From: Psychrosphaera sp. B3R10
Lineage (GTDB): Bacteria; Pseudomonadota; Gammaproteobacteria; Enterobacterales; Alteromonadaceae
Assembly (NCBI RefSeq): GCF_018861025.1
Contig: NZ_JAHKQH010000044.1
Coordinates: 62,389-126,388 of the forward strand
DNA length: 64,000 nt
Direction: 5' to 3'
Of this stretch, positions 1 to 9,511 are shown in pieces. Below the pieces are notes generated by a model, which was not told where the DNA came from, made no database searches, and saw nothing but the letters and a program-made list of their open reading frames with translations. The position numbers were made by a program, and so were the translations under genes. Each line of letters starts with the position of its first letter. The stretch's first letter is position 1.

Positions 1-1
1 A

Positions 2-985
<984 letters not shown>

Positions 986-992
986 CGTAAAA

Positions 993-1268
993 TCACGAGG
1001 GATAATCGCTTTGATTAAGCAATGCAAATACAATCAGAACAATTAAAGAAACTATTATAAATATAGTAAAAAGCCGTTTTATAATTAATATAAAACGGCT
1101 ATGTCTTTTATCGACAAAATAATGTGTTAACGCCATATCAGCTTCACCGGTGAACACTTGAATTTCCAAGCCACTATTTTCAAGTACAGCGATTGCAAAT
1201 TAAGTTCCGAGAATGCTAATTTCAAAACTTGGAATTAAAACAGTAAAACCAATCGTTTGCTCTGACAT
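993..1268 (-). pseudogene. Broken small membrane-protein gene with one in-frame stop
   Basis: On the minus strand an ATG at 1268-1266 is preceded at good spacing by a strong Shine-Dalgarno (GGAGGTACAT then ATG). It encodes MSEQTIGFTVLIPSFEISILGT, then a TAA at codon 23, and the same frame then continues open for about 68 codons (FAIAVLENSGLEIQVF..., then a hydrophobic stretch FTIFIIVSLIVLIVFALL) to a TGA at 995-993. The second part looks like real protein: a short alpha/beta segment resembling 'putative signal-transducing' DUF2007-type domains, then one membrane helix. A single nonsense change would explain the pattern. The DUF2007 likeness is only my impression. The katG terminator hairpin lies inside this frame. 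Alternatively the frame is open by chance. Confidence 0.4.
1072..1108 (+). terminator. Hairpin terminator after katG
   Basis: An 11-bp perfect inverted repeat (AGCCGTTTTAT at 1072-1082 and ATAAAACGGCT at 1090-1100, 7-nt loop) lies 87 bases after the katG stop and is followed by ATGTCTTTTA. The T-tract is short, so termination may be imperfect. The same bases read through the minus-strand pseudogene. Confidence 0.6.
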
Positions 1269-1424
1269 ATGTACCTCCAGACCAGTATTTTAAAAATCTA
1301 ATGTTATTGGCGCTTCGAGTGAAAATTTTATGACATGGATAATGTTCAAATTCCTCGTCAATGCTTGCCAAAAAGAACTCTCTAATTAACGTCCTCGGAA
1401 ATAATTTTAAAATTTTCGATAAAA

Positions 1425-1436
1425 TATGTGTCACTT
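1425..1436 (+). promoter_or_regulatory. Upstream motif shared with the GH50 gene
   Basis: TATGTGTCACTT lies 97 bases before the GH16 start; TATGTGTCATTT lies at 11729-11740, 60 bases before the preferred GH50 start. Eleven of twelve positions agree. These are the two genes of the locus that encode exported depolymerases and that seem to have their own promoter regions. It could be part of a binding site for the locus sigma factor or another regulator, or chance in AT-rich DNA. Confidence 0.2.
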
Positions 1437-1521
1437 CATTTTTCCAAAAACAATACCTATTAATTAACGCAAATATGGCCTTCAAATTTTTGGTCATCAA
1501 CTGTCAATTAAAGGTATAAAA

Positions 1522-2814
1522 ATGAAAAAGTGCATATTGCTGCAGACTTCCATCGTTTTATTTAGCTTATTATCTGTAGCGTCAGCGAGCGCTGAAACCA
1601 CTAACAAGACAACTCCTACTCCAGAGATGATTGATTTAACTCAGTGGCAACTCGCGTGGAGCGATGAATTTGAATACCCTAATAGCCAGTTAGACCAAAA
1701 CTGGATTTCACAAAACGGTCCTACAGAGAATGCTTGGGTTTTAAGCAGTCGTTGGCGAGATAACGCCGTCGTAAAAGATGGTGTTTTGCATTTGATGAGT
1801 AAAAAAGAAAACCGCGGTGGGCAAGAATGGACAACCGGTAATATCTGGTCCAAACGTGCTTTTCATTATGGCTATTATGAAGCCCGCTATAAATACGCCG
1901 GAGCCTATGGTACCAATAACTCATTTTGGTTTTGGCCAAAACAAGGTGTTGCTGAAGGCGAAAAAGCCTGTGAAATTGACATTAATGAAGGTCACTACCC
2001 AAACGTTATGAACACAAATGTTCACAATTGGACTGATACTTATACCCTGCCAAATGGCCGCGTAACGCATTCGGATAATCAATTACACCACACGTTGATG
2101 GGTCAGCCCGATCATACAATCGCTTTAAGAAATACGATCAAAACAAAAAAAATACGTTTACGTTCTCAAAATCCAGCATCAATTCATATTAATGAATTCA
2201 GAGTTTTTGCCCCTTCTTCAAGTGGCTACCCTAATGCTTTTGACGAAAAACAAATGACAACCGTAACCAATTTGGCGTTGGCCGAAGACGTTTCGTTAGT
2301 AACTAACGGCATATACTCACGACTTGTATCCAAAGAAGAATTCGCCATAGACGACAGAATTGACACTCGTTGGGTCTCCGAAAAACACGGTGATAAGTTT
2401 ATTGAGTTGAGCTGGGAGCAGGAAAAAAGCATTGGCGCAATTCAGTTTATAAATGGCTGGTTACAGGAATCTGGTCCTTCAAAAGGTTTTTATCGCAACT
2501 TGATCACTGACTATCAAATTGACTATTACGATGGCAATAAATGGGTTGAAATTGCTAACTACGACGCTGCGAATGTCGCCGACTTTTCTGAGGAATATCA
2601 TACTTATGGGTTAGCTTGGGATAAAGATTATTTCAAATTTTACCTAGACGGCAAGTTATACCACACCATGCGTAACGAGGTGTGCTTCAGTGAAACAACC
2701 ATGTTGTTCAGTCTAGCCATACTAAAAGCAGCAATTGCAGGTCCTGTAAGCGATGATATTGACGGCACAAGTATGGCAATTGACTGGGTTCGCTATCACA
2801 CAAAAAAACCTTAA
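1522..2814 (+). CDS. Secreted GH16 glycoside hydrolase with an inserted discoidin-like domain
   Basis: Likely endo-acting beta-galactanase (agarase or porphyranase type) attacking algal galactan outside the cytoplasm. Residues 1-24 are a signal peptide (hydrophobic core, SASA cut) with no lipobox. GH16 begins near residue 40 (LAWSDEFEYPN) and the catalytic motif EIDINE is at 151-156 (nucleophile E151, acid/base E156). Residues 356-430 (HTYGLAWDKDYFKFYLDG, then SMAIDWVRYH) are the last part of the same GH16 jelly roll. Between them sit about 190 extra residues: 197-230 resemble the end of an F5/8-type C (CBM32-like) domain, and 248-350 resemble its beginning, so the order is inverted (see findings). 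It starts the agar locus; AAGG lies a few bases before the ATG. Substrate is inferred from the GH117 and GH50 neighbours, not from the sequence alone. Confidence 0.85.
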   Translation: MKKCILLQTSIVLFSLLSVASASAETTNKTTPTPEMIDLTQWQLAWSDEFEYPNSQLDQNWISQNGPTENAWVLSSRWRDNAVVKDGVLHLMSKKENRGGQEWTTGNIWSKRAFHYGYYEARYKYAGAYGTNNSFWFWPKQGVAEGEKACEIDINEGHYPNVMNTNVHNWTDTYTLPNGRVTHSDNQLHHTLMGQPDHTIALRNTIKTKKIRLRSQNPASIHINEFRVFAPSSSGYPNAFDEKQMTTVTNLALAEDVSLVTNGIYSRLVSKEEFAIDDRIDTRWVSEKHGDKFIELSWEQEKSIGAIQFINGWLQESGPSKGFYRNLITDYQIDYYDGNKWVEIANYDAANVADFSEEYHTYGLAWDKDYFKFYLDGKLYHTMRNEVCFSETTMLFSLAILKAAIAGPVSDDIDGTSMAIDWVRYHTKKP

Positions 2815-2821
2815 CGACAAA

Positions 2822-2841
2822 TCTCAAATTTAACTTTGAGA
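2822..2841 (+). terminator. Small hairpin between GH16 and symporter genes
   Basis: TCTCAAA (2822-2828) and TTTGAGA (2835-2841) form a 7-bp stem with a 6-nt loop just after the GH16 stop. No T-tract follows, so it is more likely an mRNA-processing or stability hairpin inside a polycistronic message than a full terminator. Confidence 0.25.
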
Positions 2842-2869
2842 CGAAAGGAATAATAACAGGACTTATGAA

Positions 2870-4585
2870 ATGAATATTATCGATATTAGTGTGATTTTAC
2901 TGTTTACCTTGTTAGTAGTGGGTTGCGGTTTAAGCTTTTCGAGCTCAGGAAAAAATATGAAAAGCTTCTTCTCAGCAGGTGGCGCGCTACCTTGGTGGAT
3001 GAGTGGCTTATCACTGTTTATGAGCTTTTTCTCAGCGGGGACGTTCGTCGTTTGGGGCTCAATTGCCTATAAACATGGTTGGGTGGCCGTCACTATCCAA
3101 TGGACCATGTGTATCGCAGGCTTAATTATCGGCTTTTTTATCGCGCCCAAATGGCAAAAAACCAGAGTATTAACCGCCGCCGAGTTTATTAAAGATCGCT
3201 TGGGCATTAAGGTACAAAAAGTGTACACCTACATTTTTTTAGCCATCGCAAGCTTTTCTACCGGTGCATTTTTATATCCGGTTGCCAAAATTGTAGAGGT
3301 CTCTACTGGGTTATCAATAGAACATACCATAATCGCTTTAGGTATCTTAATTTTACTGTATACAGCGATTGGCGGGCTTTGGGCGGTAATCGTCACCGAC
3401 ATTCTACAGTTTGTGGTACTAACCGCCGCTGTCTTAATTGTGGTGCCACTTTCATTAGATAAAATTGGTGGACTTGGTAACTTTGTAGATAAAGCGCCTG
3501 AGGGATTTTTTGCCTTAACTAATAGCGAATATTCATGGGGATTCATTTTTGCCTTTGGTCTATACAATCTCTTTTTTATTGCGGGTAACTGGGCTTATAT
3601 TCAACGATTTACAAGTGTAGATAAACCAAAAGACGCAAAAAAAGTTGGCTGGTTATTTGGCGGCTTATATCTCATAAGTCCAGTAGTTTGGATGATAGCC
3701 CCAATGATTTACCGTGCACTAAATCCTGAACTCGCCGGCTTCGAAAACGAAGGTGCTTATTTGTTAATGAGTAAAGAAGTTCTACCAATTGGAATGTTGG
3801 GTCTAATGCTTGGCGCGATGATTTTTGCCACATCTAGCTCAATCAATACCTCACTAAATATTGCCGCCGGTGTTATTACTAATGATGTTTTTAAACACTT
3901 CAAACCAAATGCATCTCAAAAAACACTGGTAAAGGTTGGAAGAACAGCTACGGGCTTGTTGGGCATAATCACCATTATTGTTGCCTTATTAATACCTTAT
4001 ATGGGCGGCGTAGTTGAAGTAGTAATGACTATGGCGGCTTTAACGGGTGGTGCATTATTTTTACCGCCTATTTGGCTATTGTTCTCACGCTACCAAACAG
4101 GCGCTAGTATTTTAACGACAACAATTGTGTCATTAGCCGTAAATGGTTTCTTTAAGTTCATCAGTCCTGAATTTCTGTCAGTGTCGTTAGACCGTGCTCA
4201 AGAAATGATGTTAGGCGTTGGTTTACCTGTAATTATATTGGCGGTTTTTGAGCTTGTTTTACGAGCTCGAAAGCAACAAGCACCACTTTATCAAGCCTAT
4301 GTAGAAGCAACAGCTGCCAGAACAGTTGCCGCAGAACTTGTCTCTAATGAACAACATAATTCTGACAATACAAAGGGCATTAAAGTAATTGGATTTGGTA
4401 TCACAGCAATAGGGGCGATTATGCTTTCCCTTGCATTTATTGCCGACAAAGGACAAATAGTCGTGGCCACCATGGGCGCAATTATTTTTGCTATAGGTTT
4501 AGCGATCTTTTTTGTTTGCCGAACAAAACCACTCCAATCAAGCCCTAAAGATGACAATGACACTTTATTTAACAGAGGCTCCTAG
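2870..4585 (+). CDS. Sodium:solute symporter (SSS family), probable sugar importer
   Basis: Inner-membrane transporter of the sodium/solute symporter (SLC5-like) family, 571 residues. The first helix is at residues 3-22, and the segment after it (SSSGKNMKSFFSAGGALPWW) is the characteristic SSS loop. Many further hydrophobic segments follow, consistent with 13-15 membrane spans, and the protein ends in a charged tail. In agar loci such symporters are placed to import galactose, neoagarobiose or anhydrogalactose; the exact substrate cannot be read from the sequence. It lies 55 bases after GH16 and 101 bases before the GH117-like gene, all on the same strand. A Shine-Dalgarno-like AAAGGAA sits upstream; the ATG at 2865 is followed at once by a stop, which fixes the start at 2870. 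Confidence 0.88.
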   Translation: MNIIDISVILLFTLLVVGCGLSFSSSGKNMKSFFSAGGALPWWMSGLSLFMSFFSAGTFVVWGSIAYKHGWVAVTIQWTMCIAGLIIGFFIAPKWQKTRVLTAAEFIKDRLGIKVQKVYTYIFLAIASFSTGAFLYPVAKIVEVSTGLSIEHTIIALGILILLYTAIGGLWAVIVTDILQFVVLTAAVLIVVPLSLDKIGGLGNFVDKAPEGFFALTNSEYSWGFIFAFGLYNLFFIAGNWAYIQRFTSVDKPKDAKKVGWLFGGLYLISPVVWMIAPMIYRALNPELAGFENEGAYLLMSKEVLPIGMLGLMLGAMIFATSSSINTSLNIAAGVITNDVFKHFKPNASQKTLVKVGRTATGLLGIITIIVALLIPYMGGVVEVVMTMAALTGGALFLPPIWLLFSRYQTGASILTTTIVSLAVNGFFKFISPEFLSVSLDRAQEMMLGVGLPVIILAVFELVLRARKQQAPLYQAYVEATAARTVAAELVSNEQHNSDNTKGIKVIGFGITAIGAIMLSLAFIADKGQIVVATMGAIIFAIGLAIFFVCRTKPLQSSPKDDNDTLFNRGS

Positions 4586-4686
4586 TGGTCTGTGTTTGTT
4601 CAGTAGCGACAACATACATTGATGTTCAACGATTAATACACCGCCGCTTTTGTAAAAAACAAAACGTGTAAAGAATAAAATGAGTA

Positions 4687-5907
4687 ATGAACATGACGAA
4701 TAAATATGACACTAAAGGGTTCCCTTGGCATCTACCGCCAACGCGCCCAAACCGAGACTTGAGTCAAGCTATGGAACGACTTTATAGCAAATACCCGACT
4801 CCGAGACCGGAAGACAACCCGTTATTCACAAGCTTTAAATATACCGAAATTGAAGGCTTTGATTATGGTAACCGAGACGGCAAAATCTCTCGTCGTGACC
4901 CATCCAAAATTATTTGTGAAAACGGCCGTTATTATATTTGGTACACCAAGCGAAATACGATATCTCCGCCTCGCGGGGCGGACTTATGCACCGATGAAAT
5001 TCCATCAATGGACTGGGACTTAAGTGAAGTTTGGTATGCAACGAGTGAAGACGGGTTTACCTGGCAAGAACAAGGTGTTGCTGTGCCACGTCCCAAAAAG
5101 CCGGCTTTAGGTTGGCGCGCGGTGTGCACACCAGACATTTTAGTTTGGAAAGGTAAATATTACTTATATTATCAAGCCTTTGAAGAAGCTAGTGGAACCA
5201 AAGGCGACAACTGTCCTGTGACGGTTTCTTATGCCGACTCCCCCGATGGTCCTTGGACCCCCTGCAATCACATTGTGGTGGAAAATGGCCCTGAAGGAGA
5301 CTGGGATCAATATTCCATTCACGGCCCTTACCCTATGGTCGTCAACAATCAAATTTACCTTTATTACAAAGCCGCGTTAGGGGTTCGTCCTGACTATTTA
5401 GTCGGTAACGGGTTAGCCATTGCGGATGATCCTCTTGGGCCATTTACCAAGCACCCCCTCAATCCGATATTAAATTCGGGCCACGAAACAACCGTATTTC
5501 GGTTTGGTAAAGGCATTGCCGCTTTTTCTATTCGTAATGGCATTGAAGCCAATACAATTCAATACTCTGAAGATGGCGTAAATTTTGATATTGCTGCCGT
5601 CACCTCCTTAATGCCTGTTGGCGCAGGACCTTTTATTCCTGACATATTCACCAGTGAAGGTGATGGCCAAGGCTTTACTTGGGGGTTGTCGCATTTTTGT
5701 GATCATAAAGCGGTTGATACAAAGTTTAGCTTTTTAGGTCGATTCGACTGTGATTTACAGAACAAAATGCCACGTTCTCAGGTCGCTAATAATACCGATG
5801 TTATTCATGACCCAAGTGTCTTTTTTGCCCAGGGACTGAGCGACGAAATACGTAATGAACGCATGGTTGCCGCTAAAAACATTGCCCGAAGCAGTGCCCG
5901 CAGTTAG
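4687..5907 (+). CDS. GH117-like enzyme, probable alpha-1,3-(3,6-anhydro)galactosidase
   Basis: Five-bladed propeller hydrolase of the GH117 type, which in agar users releases 3,6-anhydro-L-galactose from neoagarobiose. It has no signal peptide, so it should act in the cytoplasm on imported disaccharide. Visible family signatures are SRRDPSKI (catalytic-base Asp at residue 71), repeated blade motifs (NGRYYIWYTKR, KGKYYLYYQAF, NNQIYLYYKA), and the His-Glu pair H266-E267 (GHETTVFRF), which matches the H302/E303 pair described for Bacteroides GH117. At 211-216 the sequence is IHGPYP, where an Asp would be expected in place of Gly213; this may weaken or alter activity (see findings). The substrate could differ from the classical one. 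The neighbouring symporter and the GH50 agarase support a role in agar use. Confidence 0.8.
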   Translation: MNMTNKYDTKGFPWHLPPTRPNRDLSQAMERLYSKYPTPRPEDNPLFTSFKYTEIEGFDYGNRDGKISRRDPSKIICENGRYYIWYTKRNTISPPRGADLCTDEIPSMDWDLSEVWYATSEDGFTWQEQGVAVPRPKKPALGWRAVCTPDILVWKGKYYLYYQAFEEASGTKGDNCPVTVSYADSPDGPWTPCNHIVVENGPEGDWDQYSIHGPYPMVVNNQIYLYYKAALGVRPDYLVGNGLAIADDPLGPFTKHPLNPILNSGHETTVFRFGKGIAAFSIRNGIEANTIQYSEDGVNFDIAAVTSLMPVGAGPFIPDIFTSEGDGQGFTWGLSHFCDHKAVDTKFSFLGRFDCDLQNKMPRSQVANNTDVIHDPSVFFAQGLSDEIRNERMVAAKNIARSSARS

Positions 5908-5937
5908 ATAAGAAAATTAAAGTAGAGTACAGATTTA

Positions 5938-8223
5938 ATGATAAAAGAAAATTTCAGTACAGCTTCGCGTAAAAACAAAACAATTGAACTCAATACCCAA
6001 TTTGTTATCGCAGGCGGTGGACTTGCAGGCACATGTGCGGCGATTACCGCGGCCCGTGCTGGTCGCAAAGTGATACTTGTTCAAGACCGCCCCGTTTTAG
6101 GTGGTAATGCCTCAAGTGAAGTCCGACTGTGGGCATTAGGCGCAACGTCACATATGGGAAACAATAACCGTTGGTCGCGTGAAGGCGGGGTTATTGATGA
6201 AATAATGTTAGACAACATGAAGGTCAATTCTCAAGGTAACCCGCTCATTTTTGATGCTTTATTATTAGATAAAGTCGTGGCGGAAAAAAATATCAACTTA
6301 TTACTCAATACTGCTGTTTTTCAAGTTAATAAATCCGATGACACGACTATTTCTAGTATTGAAGCTTTTTGCAGTCAAAACTCAACCCATTATGTAATTG
6401 CAGCCCCCTTATTTTGTGACGCAACTGGCGACGGTTTAGTTGCCTTTAATGCTGGTGCTGCATTCCGCATTGGCGCCGAATCTAAGGATGAGTTTAACGA
6501 ACAACTGGCATCTGATGAAGCGAATAACGAATTACTTGGGCATACTCTATTTTTTTACAGCAAAAAAGCCGGTAAACCGGTGAGTTATAAAGCTCCGGCG
6601 TTTGCTTATACACAGGAAGAAATCGGCGCTATCCCACGCTGTAAAGATATACATGGTACTGATTCGGGTTGTAAATTCTGGTGGATAGAATTTGGTGGAA
6701 TTCGCGACACAATTTATGAAACAGAAGAGATAAAATGGGAACTATGGAAAATTGTTTACGGTATCTGGGATTACATTAAAAATAGCGGTAAGTTTGAGGA
6801 TGTTGATGACTTAACATTAGAGTGGGTTGGCACAGTACCGGGCAAACGAGAAAGCCGTCGTTTCGAAGGTAAGTACATGCTTAAGCAACAGGACATTGTT
6901 GAGCAAACCCAGTTTGATGACGCCGTATCCTATGGCGGGTGGGCCATAGACATTCACCCTGCAGAAGGAATTTATAGTAACCGCCCTGCGTGCTCACAAT
7001 TTCATTCTAAAGGAGTTTACCAAATTCCCTATCGTAGTTTTGTGAGCCGTGATATCGACAACTTATTTCTTGCGGGTCGTATTATAAGTGCGACACACAT
7101 GGCTTTTGGTTCAACACGAGTCATGATCACTTGCGCGCATGGCGGACAAGCCGTAGGTGAAGCCGCTGCAATGTGTAGCGAATTATCGTTACAACCCAAA
7201 GCACTTCTAACCTCAGACAAGATGCAAACGTTGCAGCAACGACTTAATTCATTTGGTCATGGAATTCCTGGAATTGCACTAGACAAATCACTCAATCTTG
7301 CCACTTTGGCAGACGTTAAAGCTAGCAGTGAACTTGCATTGAGTGGATACGAAAACAGTGGTGAAACCGTTTCGTTAGCGCAATCTGTCGCACAATTATT
7401 ACCGTTTAATAACGGCCCTGCACCAAAAGTAACTATTCAATTAATTGCCAAGCAAGCCACTGAACTTACCTGTCAACTTAGAGTGAGTTCTAAAGCTGAA
7501 AACTATACCCCCGATGTCACTCTCAAAACGATTATTCTCCCTGTACTAAAAGGAAAACAATCACTCAGTTTTGATTTTTCTGATGTAGTCACGCTTGAGC
7601 AATATGGTTTCATTTGTTTTTTAGCAAATGATGACATTGAGCTTGCGAACTCTACTCAGCGAGTGACAGGCACTATGCCAGTATTTAACAAGGTTCATAA
7701 AGCAGTTTCGAACAATGGTAAACAAACAGCGCCTGTTAATAGCGGTATCGACGAATTCGAATTTTGGACGCCCGAACGCCGCCCCAAGGGACAAAACTTA
7801 GCACTGACATTCACTCCAGCACTTAACTCATTTTCGGTAAGTAATGTGCTTAACGGCCATTTAAGACCTTGGTTAAGCAGTAATGCCTGGGTAGCTAACT
7901 GGCAAGACAAACAGCCAAGCTTGTGTTTTACTTGGCCATCAGAAACCACGATTTCAACTGTTACTTTGTTTTTTGATACTGACTCAGACCATGCATTAGA
8001 AACCGTATTAATGGAGCATTCTGAAAACCAAATGCCTTATTGTGTAACAAGTTACCGACTGAAACTAGCCGACGGCACATTATTAGCCGAGGTATCCGAT
8101 AATTATCAAACAGTAAATAAAATTGTATTGCCAATGCCTGTAACAACAAAGCAATTAATTATTGAAATAGATCATCCATCTGCTGATGTTCCGGCATCGT
8201 TATTTGAAGTTCAAATTAATTAA
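5938..8223 (+). CDS. FAD-dependent oxidoreductase with C-terminal beta domain
   Basis: A 761-residue cytoplasmic protein (no signal peptide) whose first 430 residues form an FAD-dependent oxidoreductase of the PF12831 kind. The dinucleotide-binding motif is VIAGGGLAGTCAA near residue 24, followed by the family's VLGGNASSEVRL segment. FLAGRIISATHMAFGSTRV, near residue 380, is a second conserved FAD-family block. Residues from about 500 onward are beta-rich and resemble a discoidin or other sugar-binding-like fold. The gene starts 30 bases after the GH117-like stop and ends 27 bases before the lipoprotein gene, so co-transcription is likely. Members of this family are common in Planctomycetes and Verrucomicrobia carbohydrate loci, but the reaction is not known to me. 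Oxidation of an agar sugar is a guess from context. Confidence 0.75.
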   Translation: MIKENFSTASRKNKTIELNTQFVIAGGGLAGTCAAITAARAGRKVILVQDRPVLGGNASSEVRLWALGATSHMGNNNRWSREGGVIDEIMLDNMKVNSQGNPLIFDALLLDKVVAEKNINLLLNTAVFQVNKSDDTTISSIEAFCSQNSTHYVIAAPLFCDATGDGLVAFNAGAAFRIGAESKDEFNEQLASDEANNELLGHTLFFYSKKAGKPVSYKAPAFAYTQEEIGAIPRCKDIHGTDSGCKFWWIEFGGIRDTIYETEEIKWELWKIVYGIWDYIKNSGKFEDVDDLTLEWVGTVPGKRESRRFEGKYMLKQQDIVEQTQFDDAVSYGGWAIDIHPAEGIYSNRPACSQFHSKGVYQIPYRSFVSRDIDNLFLAGRIISATHMAFGSTRVMITCAHGGQAVGEAAAMCSELSLQPKALLTSDKMQTLQQRLNSFGHGIPGIALDKSLNLATLADVKASSELALSGYENSGETVSLAQSVAQLLPFNNGPAPKVTIQLIAKQATELTCQLRVSSKAENYTPDVTLKTIILPVLKGKQSLSFDFSDVVTLEQYGFICFLANDDIELANSTQRVTGTMPVFNKVHKAVSNNGKQTAPVNSGIDEFEFWTPERRPKGQNLALTFTPALNSFSVSNVLNGHLRPWLSSNAWVANWQDKQPSLCFTWPSETTISTVTLFFDTDSDHALETVLMEHSENQMPYCVTSYRLKLADGTLLAEVSDNYQTVNKIVLPMPVTTKQLIIEIDHPSADVPASLFEVQIN

Positions 8224-8250
8224 TACCAGAACAAAAAAGGAAGATAACTA

Positions 8251-9474
8251 ATGAACAAGGGTTTACGGATAGCTCGAAATTTAAATAAAGTCGCCAAAAA
8301 TATAATACGACCATTTATTATGGCCACCTGTGCGATATCACTAGCAAGTTGCCACCCCCCATCTTTGTCTGAAGGTAAATTGCTAAGCTCTAATTTAATT
8401 GAAAGCACTGATTTAATGGAAAAAACGACAGACAAAGATTACTTTCTCGTCGGTGGCTATAATAAAAATCCAGATGATGGTATTTCTTTAGTATCTTATA
8501 ATTCAACTACAAACCGATTAGTAAATGAAAAAGTCGTAGCGAACACCTTGAACCCGAGTTATTTAAATTGGCAACAAAAGCAAAAAACACTCTACAGTAT
8601 TGCAACAACAGCTGATAAATCTCCACTATTGCAAGTGTACCAATGGCAAAAAGCCAAGAAACAATTTTATCTGGTGCATTCTCAAGAGGTTTTAGGTAAA
8701 GGTATTTGTCATGTTAACGTGAATCAAGACCAATCTCAGCTTGCCATCGTAAATTACACCAGTGGCGAAAGTTCGTTTTACGCATTGAAATCCCCTTCTG
8801 CACAGCCCAGTTTAATTGGCCATTTCAAAAACTATGGACATAGTAAAACCAAAAGACAAAAAAGTGCACATCTACATTACGCCGGTTGGGGCAACCAAAA
8901 CCGCTACGTGTATTTAACGGATTTAGGGACCGATGAGATAATCGTATTCGATAGCCTAGCAACAAAGATTGAACCCAAATTTAGAATTAAACTCACACCG
9001 GGCGACGGTCCTAGGCATCTTGCGTTTCATCCAACTAAAAACACTGTTTATAGCCTAAATGAACTAAGTAATAGTATTACCGTTTTTACGCAAAACGAGA
9101 ATACCGGCAACTTAACCTTTGTCGATAAGGTCATGTTATTCAACGAGAATGTTAATACCAAAAATACAATTGCTTCAGCAATACGAGTGACTCAAGACGG
9201 AAAATATTTATACACGGCCTCTCGTGGAGAAAACATGATTTATGGGTTTGCTATTCAGGCGAATGGCCAGCTTAAATTTGTTAATAAAGTCAGCTCAGGG
9301 GGCGAACACCCGCGAGATTTTAACTTTTCCTCTAACCAAAGCTATTTACTAGTAGCAAACCAACACGCTAATCAAATTAATTTAGTCAAAAGAGATACAG
9401 AAACCGGTCAGCTAACATTAACTGAAATATCCACAGTAATTAATAACCCCTCTTTTATCCAAGCGTTTAATTAA
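8251..9474 (+). CDS. Lipoprotein with lactonase-type seven-bladed beta-propeller
   Basis: 407 residues. A long basic N-terminus and hydrophobic stretch end in a lipobox (SLASC near residue 35), so the mature protein should be a membrane-anchored lipoprotein outside the cytoplasm. The rest is a beta-propeller of the 6-phosphogluconolactonase/YbhE-like family (PF10282): GDGPRHLAFHPTKNTVYSLN, near residue 251, and SGGEHPRDFNFSSN are its typical blade motifs. Relatives hydrolyse lactones or are annotated as cycloisomerases; being exported, a phosphogluconolactonase role is unlikely. AAAAAAGGAAG gives a good Shine-Dalgarno. Placed directly after the FAD oxidoreductase, it might open a lactone formed from an oxidised sugar, or simply bind oligosaccharide. 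Both are inference. Confidence 0.72.
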   Translation: MNKGLRIARNLNKVAKNIIRPFIMATCAISLASCHPPSLSEGKLLSSNLIESTDLMEKTTDKDYFLVGGYNKNPDDGISLVSYNSTTNRLVNEKVVANTLNPSYLNWQQKQKTLYSIATTADKSPLLQVYQWQKAKKQFYLVHSQEVLGKGICHVNVNQDQSQLAIVNYTSGESSFYALKSPSAQPSLIGHFKNYGHSKTKRQKSAHLHYAGWGNQNRYVYLTDLGTDEIIVFDSLATKIEPKFRIKLTPGDGPRHLAFHPTKNTVYSLNELSNSITVFTQNENTGNLTFVDKVMLFNENVNTKNTIASAIRVTQDGKYLYTASRGENMIYGFAIQANGQLKFVNKVSSGGEHPRDFNFSSNQSYLLVANQHANQINLVKRDTETGQLTLTEISTVINNPSFIQAFN

Positions 9475-9511
9475 AGTGGATACTATCGATGCTAATGAAG
9501 TATAAAAAACG

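Noticed and set aside
1222-1500. Minus-strand open frame of 92 codons before GH16
   Set aside because: Cys/Trp-rich, no recognisable segment, overlaps the better supported broken gene (993-1268) in another frame, and covers the likely GH16 promoter.
1522-2814. GH16 as a kappa-carrageenase
   Set aside because: The EIDINE motif alone does not settle the substrate, but the GH50 agarase and GH117-like neighbours favour agar-type galactan.
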